A stretch of DNA of 64,000 bases, from contig CM026427.1 in the NCBI GenBank assembly GCA_014871385.1, forward strand, positions 17,362,362 through 17,426,361, given 5' to 3'. This document shows positions 13,101 to 24,776 of this stretch, one piece after another (the first letter of the stretch is position 1; the number at the start of each line of letters is the position of its first letter). The stretch is from Ceratodon purpureus. Its lineage: Eukaryota > Streptophyta > Bryopsida > Pseudoditrichales > Ditrichaceae. Below the pieces are notes generated by a model. That model had not been told where the DNA came from, ran no database searches, and saw nothing but the letters and a program-made list of their open reading frames with translations. Both the position numbers and the translations under genes were made by a program.

Positions 13101-15748
13101 CATACTTTGAAAATGCCAAATCTGTACCTTATCCTTGCCAGGTCGTTCTCTCTGATTGTTGTAGCCGTTAGGTTGGCCCGAAAATCTCTTCTCAGCCATG
13201 CTCTCCATAAGTCTCTGAACCTCAGCACTAGAGCAAGGTGACGTTTGGTGCTGCTTGACATAGATTATATCCTTCCCTCCAACTTGGAGACTTGTAATAA
13301 TATGTGTTCCATATTTCTCTATAAAGCTGAAGAAAAGTATGAAATGTGAGATTTCAGTTCTTTATTCATTTCACGCAGGGCAAGTACAGCCCATGATGGA
13401 CAGGTGTCCCACACCAAATAAAAGTTAAATCTATGTCCAACTATGAGAATACGAAAACGCAAAAAAAGATAAAAACCAGAGTAAACACAAAACTCGCTAT
13501 CCTAATCAATAAGGACGCCCGTTTGAAAGATTTGTACTCCAACATGGACAAAATAAAGTCATCGGGCTTGCAATCTCCTCAACAATTTGAAATTAAGAAT
13601 CTCTATTCACAAAAAAAAGAAGCATAATCAACCTGGCTAATGCCTTTGGCTCCCACGAAGAAGGAATTGCTTTCCTAATTTCATCTCGTAAAGTGAGTGG
13701 AGTCCTTGTCAGCTGCAAATTGTAGAGTTTGACAAACCAGCCATCCAACGCCAGAGCTTTGGTAGCATATTGATCTGTTTGCCATGGACCAGTGAAGCTG
13801 AACATATTGTTGAAGAGACCCAATGGCATCTTTCCGTCGATAGCAGCAGCTTGGTTAAAACGACCACACATCTGCACACGAAGATGGTGATAATTACTAT
13901 GATAGTAGAATACCAATTTCGAATGTGTTGTAGCAGATGCATAAAACTTCATTCCAGCCCCTCTCAGACCCCAACTAACAAAGGCCCCAGAGCTCTCACT
14001 TTTGCCCTGTATTTAATATAAATTAAAAAATGAAGTTACATGGGAATAGAAAACGCGAACAAGCATGCAATTAAGCAACTCGTCCTTTCAAGTCACCTAA
14101 ACCACACACCTACTTCCCAAGTAGATTTTTAGCAGCAAGGAAAAGAATGTGCAGTGAAGATTATACAGAAGAATTTCGTCCGAGACAATGAGTTGAGCGG
14201 TTTAAAATCCATAGCAAATGGCATCTAGTATCTAGTGCCAAAGGACAGATATTCAAACCACATTAACAACGAACAGATATAGAAACCAAAGTGACCCAAC
14301 TAACAAGGGACAACGGTGCATGGCTACTGAATGCATGAAAAATTAAGATATGACTGGCACCTCGGGCAAGAGTGCACTGGCATGGGGCCAAATTATCCCA
14401 AAACGATGGATATGACAGCGTTTCATCTTGACAATAACAGTTAAACCTGGTGTGTTCTCAAAAGTTCAAAATTTCATAGCTACAAAGAAAAAAGCATAGG
14501 ATCGCAATCGTAGCCGGTTAAAGTCTACTTGTAGGTCATCTGTCGTAACACATAAATCACAGAATTGACACCGTCCGTGTTACTTCGTTCATAACCAGCA
14601 GCAACCTGAGTCTATATGATTCCCCATTGAAGTGTGCTCTTAACCAAAATGTTGAAGCGTTGTTTCTCAAAAAGACAACGGATACACTCATAATTAGACT
14701 GAGTATGATCAGATTAGAGACATAAATTGGACACCCACCCCAAGTCATGTTGTCCTCTACGCACAATAACCACCCAGAATTCATCCTAGGAGGCCATAGT
14801 CTGTTAGAAATACTTAACCGCGCTGTCCCAACTCTGTCCTTCAAAATCGAGTATCTCAAAGACAAATCGCATAGCATAGGTTCACATTGAGAGTCGGATT
14901 CCTAAGATGCATTGGTCATCATCAACCACCGTAACACCGCTCCCAGCTGCCGCATGAAATTGAGTAGTCCCACTTCCACTTCCACTTCCTAAGTAAGACA
15001 AACCTAGCGCACACTAATGCTCAACCTGTCACTCTGTGACATGGTGCTACAATGATGACAACCTAAACGCAACCCAACAACTTCCTCGGATCTCAAGCAG
15101 AGGCATGTCAAGGTATATCTTCGTTGATCGGGCTTGCAAATAGAGTTAGAGGAGTACCTGAGCAAATGTTAAGACCTCCGATGCGTAGTGAGTCTTCTCC
15201 CCCTTATCACACCTGATGTCAATAGACACGTTGGGGATGACCACATTCCCTGGGGCGACGATGTCCTGTGTGTTTGTTTGATCGATTTCCACTAACTGGG
15301 ATCCGGAGGAACCCTTGGCAAAACCAAGCCGAAAATCTGAAGTGACGTCGAAACCCCGACCTAATGCATTCGTTGCGTCCGACGCAATCTTCCATGCGTA
15401 CTGAGATCCCTTGGGAGCCTGTTTGGTGTGAGCGGCAGGGGTGGGGTCAAAGTCCGGGGTTTGCAAGAAGCCCCTGTCGCCCTTATTCTGTAAAACATCC
15501 GAAGGGTAAATCGTTTTGAGGCTATCTGCTTGTTGAGCGAGAGTGCTTGAGCGTTTGGGAGCGATTTCGTAGGCGGCACGCGCACTTCCCTTTGGCCTCC
15601 TAGATTCGTAGGCACGCGGTTGGTCGTAATCTGCGTGGTCCTCGATCCTGCCTGATCCGTGGGACGTTTCCCGACCTGAATTACGTGAAGAATAGAACCC
15701 TGAGGCCGACATGGAATGAGTATCAAACTCAAACCCCCGAGCTTCCAT
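10120..15748 (-). CDS. MACPF-domain protein of the plant CAD1/NSL1 family (nine exons)
   Basis: Exons, in transcript order: 15748-15158, 13871-13633, 13326-13128, 12648-12571, 12329-12140, 11819-11653, 11233-10931, 10765-10595, 10320-10120. All joints are GT-AG and keep frame, giving 712 residues. The start is the first ATG after an in-frame TGA two codons upstream. Residues 1 to about 120 are a Ser/Arg-rich extension not expected in Arabidopsis CAD1/NSL1 (about 560-610 residues). The perforin core follows: GRGFDVTSD at 130-138, and the MACPF signature KYGTHII with YGTH at 282-285 followed by a GG pair. The C-terminal plant-specific half includes PPIEELQNFLEF, GLRLYLEG, NRLAIHLQHL and the terminal KYSLL motif. 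Arabidopsis relatives restrain salicylate-linked cell death and act at membranes; that role here is inferred. Intron 1 is 1.3 kb. No lesion was seen. Confidence 0.95.
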
Positions 15749-16700
15749 ATTTCAGGTGCCAACCATCACCCTTCCTTCCTAAGTTGCTATGGTGCTGTGG
15801 CTATATCCTGTCAAGTGTGGAAAGCGGCGTGAGTTTCAAAGCATGGGTGAAGAACATGAAGGTGCCTGAGTACGAAGTGAGGCTTCCCATGCAAATAGCG
15901 AGGGTGTGTATGGGGTAAAGAAGTGGTAGTACGAGTAAGGCAGGCAGGCAGGCAGGCAGGCACGCAGGGCAAGGAGAGAGAGGAGAGAGGAGAGGATGAA
16001 TCCGGGTGGCAATGGTGGGAGATGGTGGTGGTTTGGTGGATCGGGGAAGGATGTTAGATTGGGAGGGAAGGAGGAGGAGTGTCCATGGTGTGGTGGCAGG
16101 CAGAGGAGGAGGAGCGGAGCAGAGCCGAGCCGAGCAGAGCAGAGCGGGGGGGACTAATAGTGTGGCGTAGAGTGGTGGTACGAGAGGAGGTACCGACAGA
16201 AGAGAAGAGAAGAGGGGGGGGGGGGGGGGGAGATGGGGTTGGAAGAGAAAGAGAGACGAGGTGATGGCTAGGTGCGAGAGAGCGAGAAAGCGAGAGGGAG
16301 AGAGACGGTCGGGATAGTCGGGGTTAGAGGAGGGAGCGAGAGAGAGGGAGAGAGAGAGAGAGCGAGGGAGAGGGAGAGCGAGAGAGAGAGAGAGACACTC
16401 GGAGTGAGTGCAGTGCAGTGCAGTGCAGTGCAGGATGGGAAGCACAGTGTAAGTTAGTGTGCACTGTGCACTGTGGAGTCTGGAGGGAGAGAGGGACGCA
16501 CGGTCTCCGTCTCCATCTCCGTCCCCCAGCCCAGGCCCAGGCTCCGTTCCCTCTCCGTTCCCGCTCCCTCCGTCCGTCCATCCCTCCCTCCGTCCCTCCT
16601 GCGCCTCACAACGTGGACTCTCCCCTCCTGCCCCCTTTCTGCGAACCATCCCTCACTCGTTTTCACAGCCAGCCTCCCCCATCCCATCCCCCCCCCCCCC
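15749..16700 (-). promoter_or_regulatory. Leader and probable promoter region of the MACPF gene, low-complexity
   Basis: Read in the gene's direction this is CT-rich. On the plus strand it shows a GGCA run (about 15940-15966), GAG/GCAGAGC runs at 16090-16150, a G run at 16213-16230, (GA)n at 16330-16397, a GCAGT run at 16407-16432 and, further on, a C run at 16689-16701. Pyrimidine-rich 5' leaders are common in plant genes. The long open frames over it (up to 282 codons) are low-complexity artefacts. No TATA box was assigned. Confidence 0.5.
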
Positions 16701-16701
16701 C

Positions 16702-17159
16702 ACCCCACCTCCCCAGTCGAGTCTCCAGCCTCCTTCGTCAATCTCCCTCCCAACCTTCCTTCCACCGTGTTTCTCCCCCCTTCCATGCTCTCATGCAATT
16801 ATTACGCTTTCTCCTCCTCTCAATTAACCTTTCTCTCCTTCATCATGCAATCTTCTCCTTCCTCCATGCTCTAATCCACCTGCTCCTTTACATTCTCCCC
16901 ATGCATCACCATCTCCAACTCGCATTTACTTACTTGCATACTTGTATTTCTATGTTTTAACCTTGTCATTCCATAAGCATTCTCAATTCTATTCTAATCA
17001 TTTTCTCCCTCTACATTGCGGGATTTCCTATTATTGGTGACTTCTTCAACCTAAATCCTACATGATCAAATGATTCCACGTTGGTTTGTACCCACATACT
17101 CTTCAATTACATAACTCTTCTTTAACCCCTAAATTTCCTTGTGTTTTTGAGAGCTTGAA
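16702..17159. other. Intergenic DNA, pyrimidine-rich then AT-rich
   Basis: No gene seen. CT-rich up to about 16900, then mixed sequence up to the start of repeat family A. Confidence 0.4.
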
Positions 17160-18060
17160 TCCTCAAAACTGCCATTTTTTACTACTATGCCCTCCCGACA
17201 ATATGAAACAATTTATTTATCATTTTTTGGAAATTCAACCGTAAGATCTTGTACCTAACCCTACTTGGAAGAACTGATTCAAATTTCAACCGTTGGATGT
17301 TTTTCATTAGTGAGATCGTAGTGTTCAAAGTTTCAGCAGATATTTTTTTGGGCCTTGGCCGAGAGGCATGGTGCAAATGGGCCAAAGGGAGACTTGATGA
17401 TTATTACTTCAAAAAATTTGGTCACATTTTTTTCCATGTAGCTAACTAGATAAGGTATGCTCATGCAAAAATTTAGGCCAAAAAAAACGCTTTTTAGACC
17501 TTCATAAAAATTATTTTCTATAAGAAGGTATAAAATTGACAAAATAGTAAAACATGCATTACAAAAACAATTTGTGAGCTAAAGAAAAATTGAACGGTGA
17601 GTAGGTACCTTCATAAATTTGTGATTTTCAGAAGAAAAAAAAATTCAAAAATTCAAAAATCTCGAATTTTGACAAATTTTTAAAGGAAAAATTCAAAAAT
17701 TACTAAAAACTTTGAAGCTTGTCTTTGTAAGTTTTGGAGGCTGCCCTTGTAAAATTGGTAAACTTTTTGAGTTGGGTCACTATGGAATTTGAATAGTGAT
17801 TTGGTTATGAACATATTTCAATTTTTGTTTTTGTAAAAAGACCTAATTTTAGACTGCCCGTTTTGGATTTGAAACCTAAAATTTCTAGATGAAGGTTCTA
17901 AAATTGGAATTTGGCTTCAAAAATTTTACTACAAAGACCTTACCGTAAAGGGAGCATCCAGTAAAAATCTTGAAAAAAAATATTACTTTTAACCCCTCCA
18001 TCTGGGCTGCCCGAAAGTGCAAAAACCCATTTTGGGTTTTCAGGATAGTTAGGGGTTAAC
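17160..18060 (-). repeat. Dispersed repeat family A, copy 2
   Basis: This is the reverse-orientation partner of 5385-6250, with the same ordered landmarks (CAAGATCTTACGGTTG, TACATGGAAAAAAAT, the GACTGCCCGTTTTGG block, TTTTTACTGGATG). No 410 bp arms flank this copy, so the repeat is older than, or independent of, the inverted arms around copy 1. Confidence 0.7.
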
Positions 18061-18369
18061 TCCTAATGGCCCTTGAGACCATATTCGGGTCGTAGCACTT
18101 CTGGGCAGGCTATTCTAAGGTTTCAAAAATTAGTTATTTTCTAAAAAATTTACACCGTGTAGTTTTCAACAATAGCATTCCAATGGCGCAAATTTCAAAG
18201 CATTGGAGTTACGATGCAAAAGTTATGAATTCTAGAAGAATCTGCTCTATATGCGGGCTTCCAATAACCAATCGAAATCCCTCATTTTCTGCTCAAGTTG
18301 CCCATCATTCTCAAGGGCAAAAAGTGGTAAGACAAAATTTCAAAGGATGGACACTTGCAAAATGATGGG

Positions 18370-18595
18370 CCCAATATTTTTCATCCATATACATTCATGA
18401 CATTTTTTATCCATTAGAAATTTTTCATCTAATTAAACATTTCCATCTAAAGAGGTTGCTCATTTTTTTCATCCAAATGACAAGTATCTTCCAGAGCTTA
18501 GTTTTCATCCTAAATTCATTTTCATCCACATAATATATCTCATCCAATCTTTATTTTCATCCAAACTTAATAAATTTCATCCAGTATCTATGACG
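18370..18595. repeat. Cluster of TTTCATCCA motifs
   Basis: TTTCATCCA or close variants (TTTCATCTA, TCTCATCCA, TTCCATCTA) recur about ten times in 225 bp, ending just before TATGACGTGG. Spacing is irregular, as in transposon subterminal arrays. Confidence 0.6.
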
Positions 18596-19379
18596 TGGTG
18601 GGGGGTTCATCCCAGGACCCCCTTTTACCAGAACTGTCCGTTGAAATAAAAGGGACATATACAATTTACACTTCAAAAAATTCTACAAACTTGAGATCTA
18701 TTCTGATTGCGTTGAATTTTTTGAGGTTCTTTCCCTCATTGACTTCAACATATCAACCGTTTGGATTTCTGATTGGACATTTTCAGATTGCCCTAGAAAA
18801 TAGTTTCAATTTAAGAGAATTTAGAGCAATTTCAGCACACCCATTTTCACAAAATCAAGGATTTTTCCACTTCCCGAGCATGTATGAGGCTCAAACTTTG
18901 TGAACTTATACCTAACTTCCATCTCTAAAGGAATTGATGATCCTCCATGAATCATAATGTGTTTGCAAAGTATAGTTTTTTGGGTATCAAAACTTAGATA
19001 TACTTTTGGGACAGCGTCAAAAAAAAAGTTTTATAGTGACTTCAAACATTATACTCTCGAAATAAGTACGGTGGATTTTCCTCAAAATTTGTATGAATAA
19101 ATATTCAATATTAAGTTTAAATTTAGAAAACAATAGGTTTCTATTAGTAGTTTTGGCTCCAAAAACACCAAGGGCCTTTAGGGATTAATGACAAATGTTG
19201 ACATTGCTTTTAATGTTTATAAAGACAAAGTACAAACTTTATCATTGTTTATAGAAAATTGTTATTGAAGTCTTTGTTGATTGCTTTTGAATCACATTCT
19301 AGTTATATAATGTCATATTGAATCTAAAAAATACTATAATATTTCTAAATATATGCATCAAATACTAACAAAGTAATAA

Positions 19380-19457
<78 letters not shown>

Positions 19458-20564
19458 ATATTAAGTAGAAAAATATAAAAAATCATGAAAAAGGGAAAAA
19501 AAAGGTAAACGCTTAGTATGCCACCAACTTCAATTTATGTTCTAAGTTATTTAAATTTAAAATATTTCTTTAGCAAAGTTAGTAATTTCTCAAATTCACT
19601 TTGATAAAGAGGGTTAGAGATGAAATAAAGATAATTCTATCTAAAATTTTCATGTGTAAATTCACAACAAAAAGAATTCAATAAAAAAGATTCTAAAAAT
19701 AAGAATATTAATTAGCTTATTGCTATTACAAATCTACTTGCTTTTAAAAGAAATAGATTGGAGGAAATTCAAATGACATATAAAAAATCCTTTAAGCAAT
19801 TAAAAAAGGTTGCATAGTTTGAAAATGTACATAAATACACATAACTTATGTATCACGTGAATTTTTTTATTAAATAGGCGAGTGATAGAAAAATAGATAG
19901 ACAATATTCTTTTTTAATATAAATTGAATGTGTTGAGCTCGACACATTATCAGTGAGACACTCTACAACAAATGTTTTATCCATGACGTCAATTATGTTT
20001 ATTTAAAAAAAAATCTATCAAGAAAGTCCAGTAAAAAGAATATAATCAAATAAGTTTAAGATGATATTATTGAATAAGTTACAACATTTCATTCATTTAA
20101 ATTATTGAAATTAGATCACGTAGTGACATGACTTGACAATATAATGACTATATTTAACCAATAGAATAATTAAATTAGTATTTAAAATATATAAATTTCT
20201 ATGCTTAAAAAATACTTTTGTGGAAAAATACAAAAACATATATTGTAACACCATGGCAAGTTCGCCAATTGACAAGCTAATGTTTTATATTTTTAAATCA
20301 AATGAATTTTGCATTTCAAAAATTGAATTTTAAATTTTTTTTAGCAAAAAAACAGTTAAATGATCTTAAATGGCTTAGGAATAAAAAAAATACATTGCAA
20401 CAACTAATTTATTCTATTATTGTTTTTTATCTTCATAATTTTTTGATTTATATGTATTTGATTTTTTTAACTATATTTTTGCAAATTCCCTATGGTACCA
20501 CGCCATAATTTATATTAAATATAAATATAAATATATACATTATTGGAATTCAAAGTAATTTAGT

Positions 20565-20602
<38 letters not shown>

Positions 20603-21915
20603 CGTGTGTGATTAGAAGTATTCCATTAATTTATTTAGATATGAGAATATATGTGATTATAAGATTTTAGTATCATAAAAGTATCTACAGCTTCCAAAAA
20701 ATAGCATAATTATATAAATGTAGAATTTAAAGTAGTTGTATATATATATATATATAAATCATAATATGTTGAAGTGTCTTTTTAATGACGACATTAATTT
20801 TAATGGATTCAAAAATCAGATAAAATATAAACATGATGTTTTTGTTTTATTTTCTACAAAACTATATAATCAAAAGAATTATATAGTTCTTTGGAAAGAT
20901 AGTAGTTGAAGTAGAGGAGGTTGAATTTATAGTTGTATAGATCCATGAGCAATACAATCAATGAAGACAAAGAAAATCAACAAATGTTATCTGGACTATT
21001 ATCTCTATTGTATTTATACACACAATAGACATTGGAAATGCAAGAGACCTAGAGCATTACATCTCATTGATCTCTAAATTTGTTGAATTTTGTACATTGC
21101 ATTAGAATATATGCAATCTCAAAAGCACATGATATGCTTGATATTATTGCAAGTCATTAGAAAAAGCAATATTTGACACGACCACTTCAAAGTTCAAAGC
21201 CTCTATCTCCACCTCAACCCCAACCTCAATCTACACATGCAAGAGAGACCTTATCACCAATTATATTGCCTAAAATCTTGACATGAGCTTTTATACAACA
21301 CTAGAAGAAATAGTGAGTATAATCACAAATTTTTGACAACTAAGATTTTTTTTACAGAGGTGGATAAAAATTATCATCTAAAGATTTGAAAGAAGTAGTT
21401 TTTGATGAAAGAAATTATCCATATAAAGAAGAGAAAAGTTTGGAGGTGTAATAGCCTAAGTATCCAAATAAGATGTTAAAAAAATGTAAGCTACCATTAA
21501 AAAAACTATAGAAGAATAGAAAGGCACTTCAATCTAGAAAAGGCTAGAAGGTCAAGAAGGAAATGGGGATAAAAAATATAAGGGATGAAGAAGTGCAACA
21601 AAGAGGTAGGGATAGGAAGACGTTAAAGAGGGCATGTTAAAGAAGGTTGTTGCAGAAAGCCATGAGCCAAGCAATAGCTCATGAAGTTTTGCTTGTGCAT
21701 TATAAGTTATATCCAATTAGCAAGGCTACGTCTTGTTATCAAGACATGTCATGTCTATGAAAGGTGTAGGGGAAAGATGAAGATTAACACACCTTATTTG
21801 TTTCATTGAGAAATATCACAGTTTTGAAAGGTATATATGACCGTAAGATGCATCTAGGATAATGTTGGATTTCCACAATAATGCTTAAGAAACATGCATC
21901 AATGATGGAATATCT
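18596..21915. other. AT-rich intergenic DNA with microsatellites
   Basis: No gene seen. It includes a (TA)n run at about 19383-19455, an uninterrupted T run of about 38 at 20565-20602 and a short (TA)n at about 20738-20754. Longer open frames here are AT-biased and carry no recognisable domain. Confidence 0.6.
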
Positions 21916-22960
21916 CGATGCATGGAATGCATCCAGTGCATTGGACCTATCTAGCCGTCATGAAGCCAACGCCTCTGGTACATCATATTGGCCACCGATT
22001 ATGCTATTAAATGGGTAGAAGCAAGGGCCACCCAGAAGAATGATGTTCAGACATGTGCACGGTTTATTTTCAAACCGATTATGATGAGATTCAAACACTC
22101 ATTGGAGTTGGTAAGCGACCGGTTCTCAACGAGGTGGTGGCCGGATTGACAAGACAATATGATGTGAAACACCAAAAAACCACCCTCTATAATCCAAAGG
22201 CCGAGGTTTTCTATTCGGTCGTGACTTGGCCCTCTTGCGTCATAATGTCGAGACATCACGACGCTTTAGAGTCACGACCGGACGTCCCATTCGGTCTTTA
22301 TTGTGACGGCCCAACTCCAAAATGCAACCTTTTCATTTATACTTTTTCATTTTTACATTACAAAACCTATTATGACGTCGGAGGACCCTCGTCGCGACCC
22401 ATTCCGACATCGCGACGGGATAGTCACGACCAGACGGGATAGAAAACTTTGGCAAAGGCCAACGGACTAACAGAACGGGCGAACATAATTATATGCAAAA
22501 TCATGATTTTCTGGTTTTTATACAGGAAGTGTTGCAAGCAATAGAAACGGAAGTGGAAACTCCACGGGTCCTGTTAGCAAAACAAGAGGAACTGATGGAA
22601 CAACTCCACGAGCGATTGGCTAACATTAACAAATTAGAAGTAGACCGAATGGACGCATTGGACCAAACTCTAGGAGTGCAAGCTCAACAAGAGGTAATCT
22701 ATGACAAAAGGCTTCCTGTGGAAAAGGGGATCAAGGAGGGAGGTTTAGTCCTACTATACAATAGCCGGTATAAAAAAATTCCAAGCAAACTCCACACCCG
22801 ATGGATAGGACTCTTCCGGGTCGTTATACAGTGTGCCATAGGCTTAATTAGGAAAGTCTGGAACTAATTTCAGATTTAATACATTGAAAATTATATATGA
22901 TTTACACAAATGGTTCTTTGTAATTGTTGAATCTGGAAGGAAAACCTTTAGATACATGGG
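21916..22960 (+). pseudogene. Ty3/gypsy integrase and pol C-terminus, broken
   Basis: Piecewise translation shows integrase core phrases in order: IGPI, ILATDYAIKWVEARATQKN, LELVSDR, KTTLYNPKA, then after an insertion ANGLTERAN, then the C-terminal region with YDKRLPVEKG, LVLLYNSRYKKIPSKLH and TRWIGLFRVV (the usual GPF is GLF here). The first catalytic Asp, expected just before IGPI, is not present. Several frame shifts and stops occur, and a 250 bp element splits the core at 22203. It would have been the 3' part of pol in an LTR retrotransposon, and an LTR follows at 23033. Non-functional. Confidence 0.85.
22203..22452. mobile_element. 250 bp non-autonomous TIR element inserted in the integrase, 8 bp target duplication
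   Basis: The integrase reading breaks at CAAAGGCC (22195-22202) and resumes at a second CAAAGGCC (22453-22460), which restores the AsnProLysAlaAsnGly context. The insert ends are inverted: GTTTTCTATTCGGTCGTGACT near the left, and the reverse complement of the right end reads GTTTTCTATCCCGTCTGG then TCGTGACT. An 8 bp duplication is typical of hAT elements, but the TIR is not a canonical hAT CAGGG end, so the superfamily remains open. Confidence 0.8.
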
Positions 22961-23032
22961 TCAAGGGATCTCATGTAAAATCATACAAATCGGAAGACGT
23001 TCTCAAGGACACTCACGGGTGAAAAGGGGTAA

Positions 23033-23537
23033 TGTAGAAAGTGAATTCTACATGGGTCCGAAAATACGGTAACTTCCGGCTAGAAGATATAAAAATTAGT
23101 AACTACGTAGCCGGTAGAATTAGAATAGTGACAATAGGAAGGCACAATTAGTCTTTAAGGAGCCGGTGGTCCCCGTGTAACAAAGATAATGTAGAGCGCC
23201 AAAAAAATTAAATAAGAAAAGCGACGAGGAAAAGGCAGTCAAACGTACAGCCAACCAACCGTCTCAGGACCCAATTGGCTAAGGAGTAGCATCCGATGCA
23301 CAACCGGTTCCAAAAAAACTATTCATTCCCAACGGCCGACTTGTAATGGTCAGTACGACGGTTGGATATTTAAGGGGGCCATAAATTCTGAGTGGGCCCT
23401 CTGTTCTTTTGTCGTGTAGAGATTTGTTGTTTTACTCAATGCTTTTTTGCTTCCATTTTGTGGACAATAGGGTTAGGTTGTAAGCGTGGAAGTGCTTCTG
23501 ATAGAAAAGATCAGAATGTGTGAGGAACGTGAGTGCA
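23033..23537 (+). mobile_element. LTR of a Ty3-like retrotransposon (copy 1)
   Basis: It follows the pol end by about 70 bp, starts TGTAGAAAGTGAATTCTACA (a 20 bp near-palindrome beginning TG), and is homologous in layout to 61810-62362: a shared CTTTTGTCGT segment, followed by GTGCAGG-GCTAC and a gag ATG 36-37 bp later. The right boundary at TGCA is chosen by that comparison and is not proven; no primer-binding site matching a common tRNA was recognised. Confidence 0.65.
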
Positions 23538-23640
23538 GGGGCTACTGGAGTGGATAGTGAGGCTTTTGTAGCGATGGCAAAGAGAGGATCCCGTCGGAGT
23601 AGGAAGGGGAAGGCCCCTACAATCGGCCTGATAGTCAAGA
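23538..23640 (+). pseudogene. Leader and first codons of a gag gene, cut off
   Basis: GGGCTACTGGAGTGGATAG and the following bases match the leader before the gag ATG at 62400. The ATG at 23574 opens MAKRGSRRSRKGKAPT, comparable to MVRKGKEPV of the later copy. Sequence similar to a Tc1/mariner transposase (opposite strand) takes over near 23640. Confidence 0.55.
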
Positions 23641-24487
23641 GAGTGTTAGCGGTCTTCTTCAAGACATGGGAGGAAGAACATGGCGATTTAGGAGGCCAAT
23701 CAATTTTTTTATCCCGTATGCCTCTCTCCAACTAGTGGCAATATTTGCTCGATGAACTGGAGCTCTATCTTCCATGAGCGCTATTTGTTTTTGGTATATC
23801 ATGCATGAAATACAATCCACTCAACGTTCCTTCATACACACTCCTTACAAAATGTTCCTATGTGCGATCTCTTTGTGGCAAGATGACCAAAGGACTCTTG
23901 AAAAAGCGAGAGAAGGCACCCCAAACCATAACCAAGGTGCAACCATATTTGAAAGTTAGTGCCAAACATGCAGAAAAAAAATTCTTGTCAACTTTCCTCC
24001 AAACTCTAATTTGGCAATAATATTTACCAACTTCGAAGCTAAACTCATCTGTGCAGATCACATGTTTCCACTCATGAACAGACCAATGTTTATATTGGTG
24101 CGCAAAAGCAAGGTGTTTCCCTCTATGTGTAGCATTGAGAAATGCTTTTTTACGAGCTCTACGGTTGGCATAACCAATACTACAGATGTACCTTCGCATT
24201 GTGGTATGGTGAACACCAAATATTGACCCAAGTTGTCTCAAAGTTTGACAACAATCACAAGAGATGTAACAAGCTAATAATCAAACGTCTCAATTTGTCA
24301 ACTTACGTGTCATTGTCGTCGATTTCTTCCTCTCACATGTCCCTCTATCTTTCTATTTCTTCAAAACCGTAGAAACAATTGAAGAAGAAACCTTGAAACA
24401 ATTTGCTATATCCTTGCATCGCATCCTTGCTTTGAGCATCCAAACCATTAAAATCCTATCTTTTGTGCTGAAGACCCTCCTCTTCAT
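23640..24487 (-). pseudogene. Tc1/mariner transposase, inactive
   Basis: Reading from an ATG at 24487: an N-terminal helix-turn-helix (CKDIANCFKVSSSIVSTVLKK), a second one (LRQLGSIFGVHHTTMRRYI), then EWKHVICTDEFSFEVGK with the first catalytic Asp, RVWRKVD, TLVMVWGAFS, and after a frame shift ALMEDRAPVHRA with the second Asp. The region expected to read SPDLNPIENVW reads SPCSSSHVLKK, so the third catalytic residue is gone. At least three stops lie in the N-terminal third. This would have been a DDD/DDE cut-and-paste transposase; terminal inverted repeats were not located. It abuts the gag start, so it probably inserted into that retrotransposon. Confidence 0.9.
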
Positions 24488-24776
24488 TCTCAAGGAACAC
24501 TTCTATTAAAGTTCCCACACTAGATAGTATTTTGACAAACATCAAAACTCTGGATCTCACGTCTGGATCTCATGGAAACTAAATCTCATGGATAGACAGT
24601 CTCAGGATTCAAAAACTCTCAATTTTACTTCTGCATATTAGGGATAGATAGACATGAGTCACTGGTAACTCTTACTTTGCAGCTCATCAAAACTACTGCA
24701 ACTCATCAAAACATCTCATCCAAACTAAACAAGGACATCATCAAAAACTTTGACTCCCACTTGTGGATCACATGAT

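Noticed and set aside
15801-16649. 282-codon open frame (minus) and overlapping 60-180 codon frames on plus
   Set aside because: Entirely low-complexity Ser/Leu/Pro or Gly/Arg translation of GA and CT runs in the MACPF gene leader; no domain.
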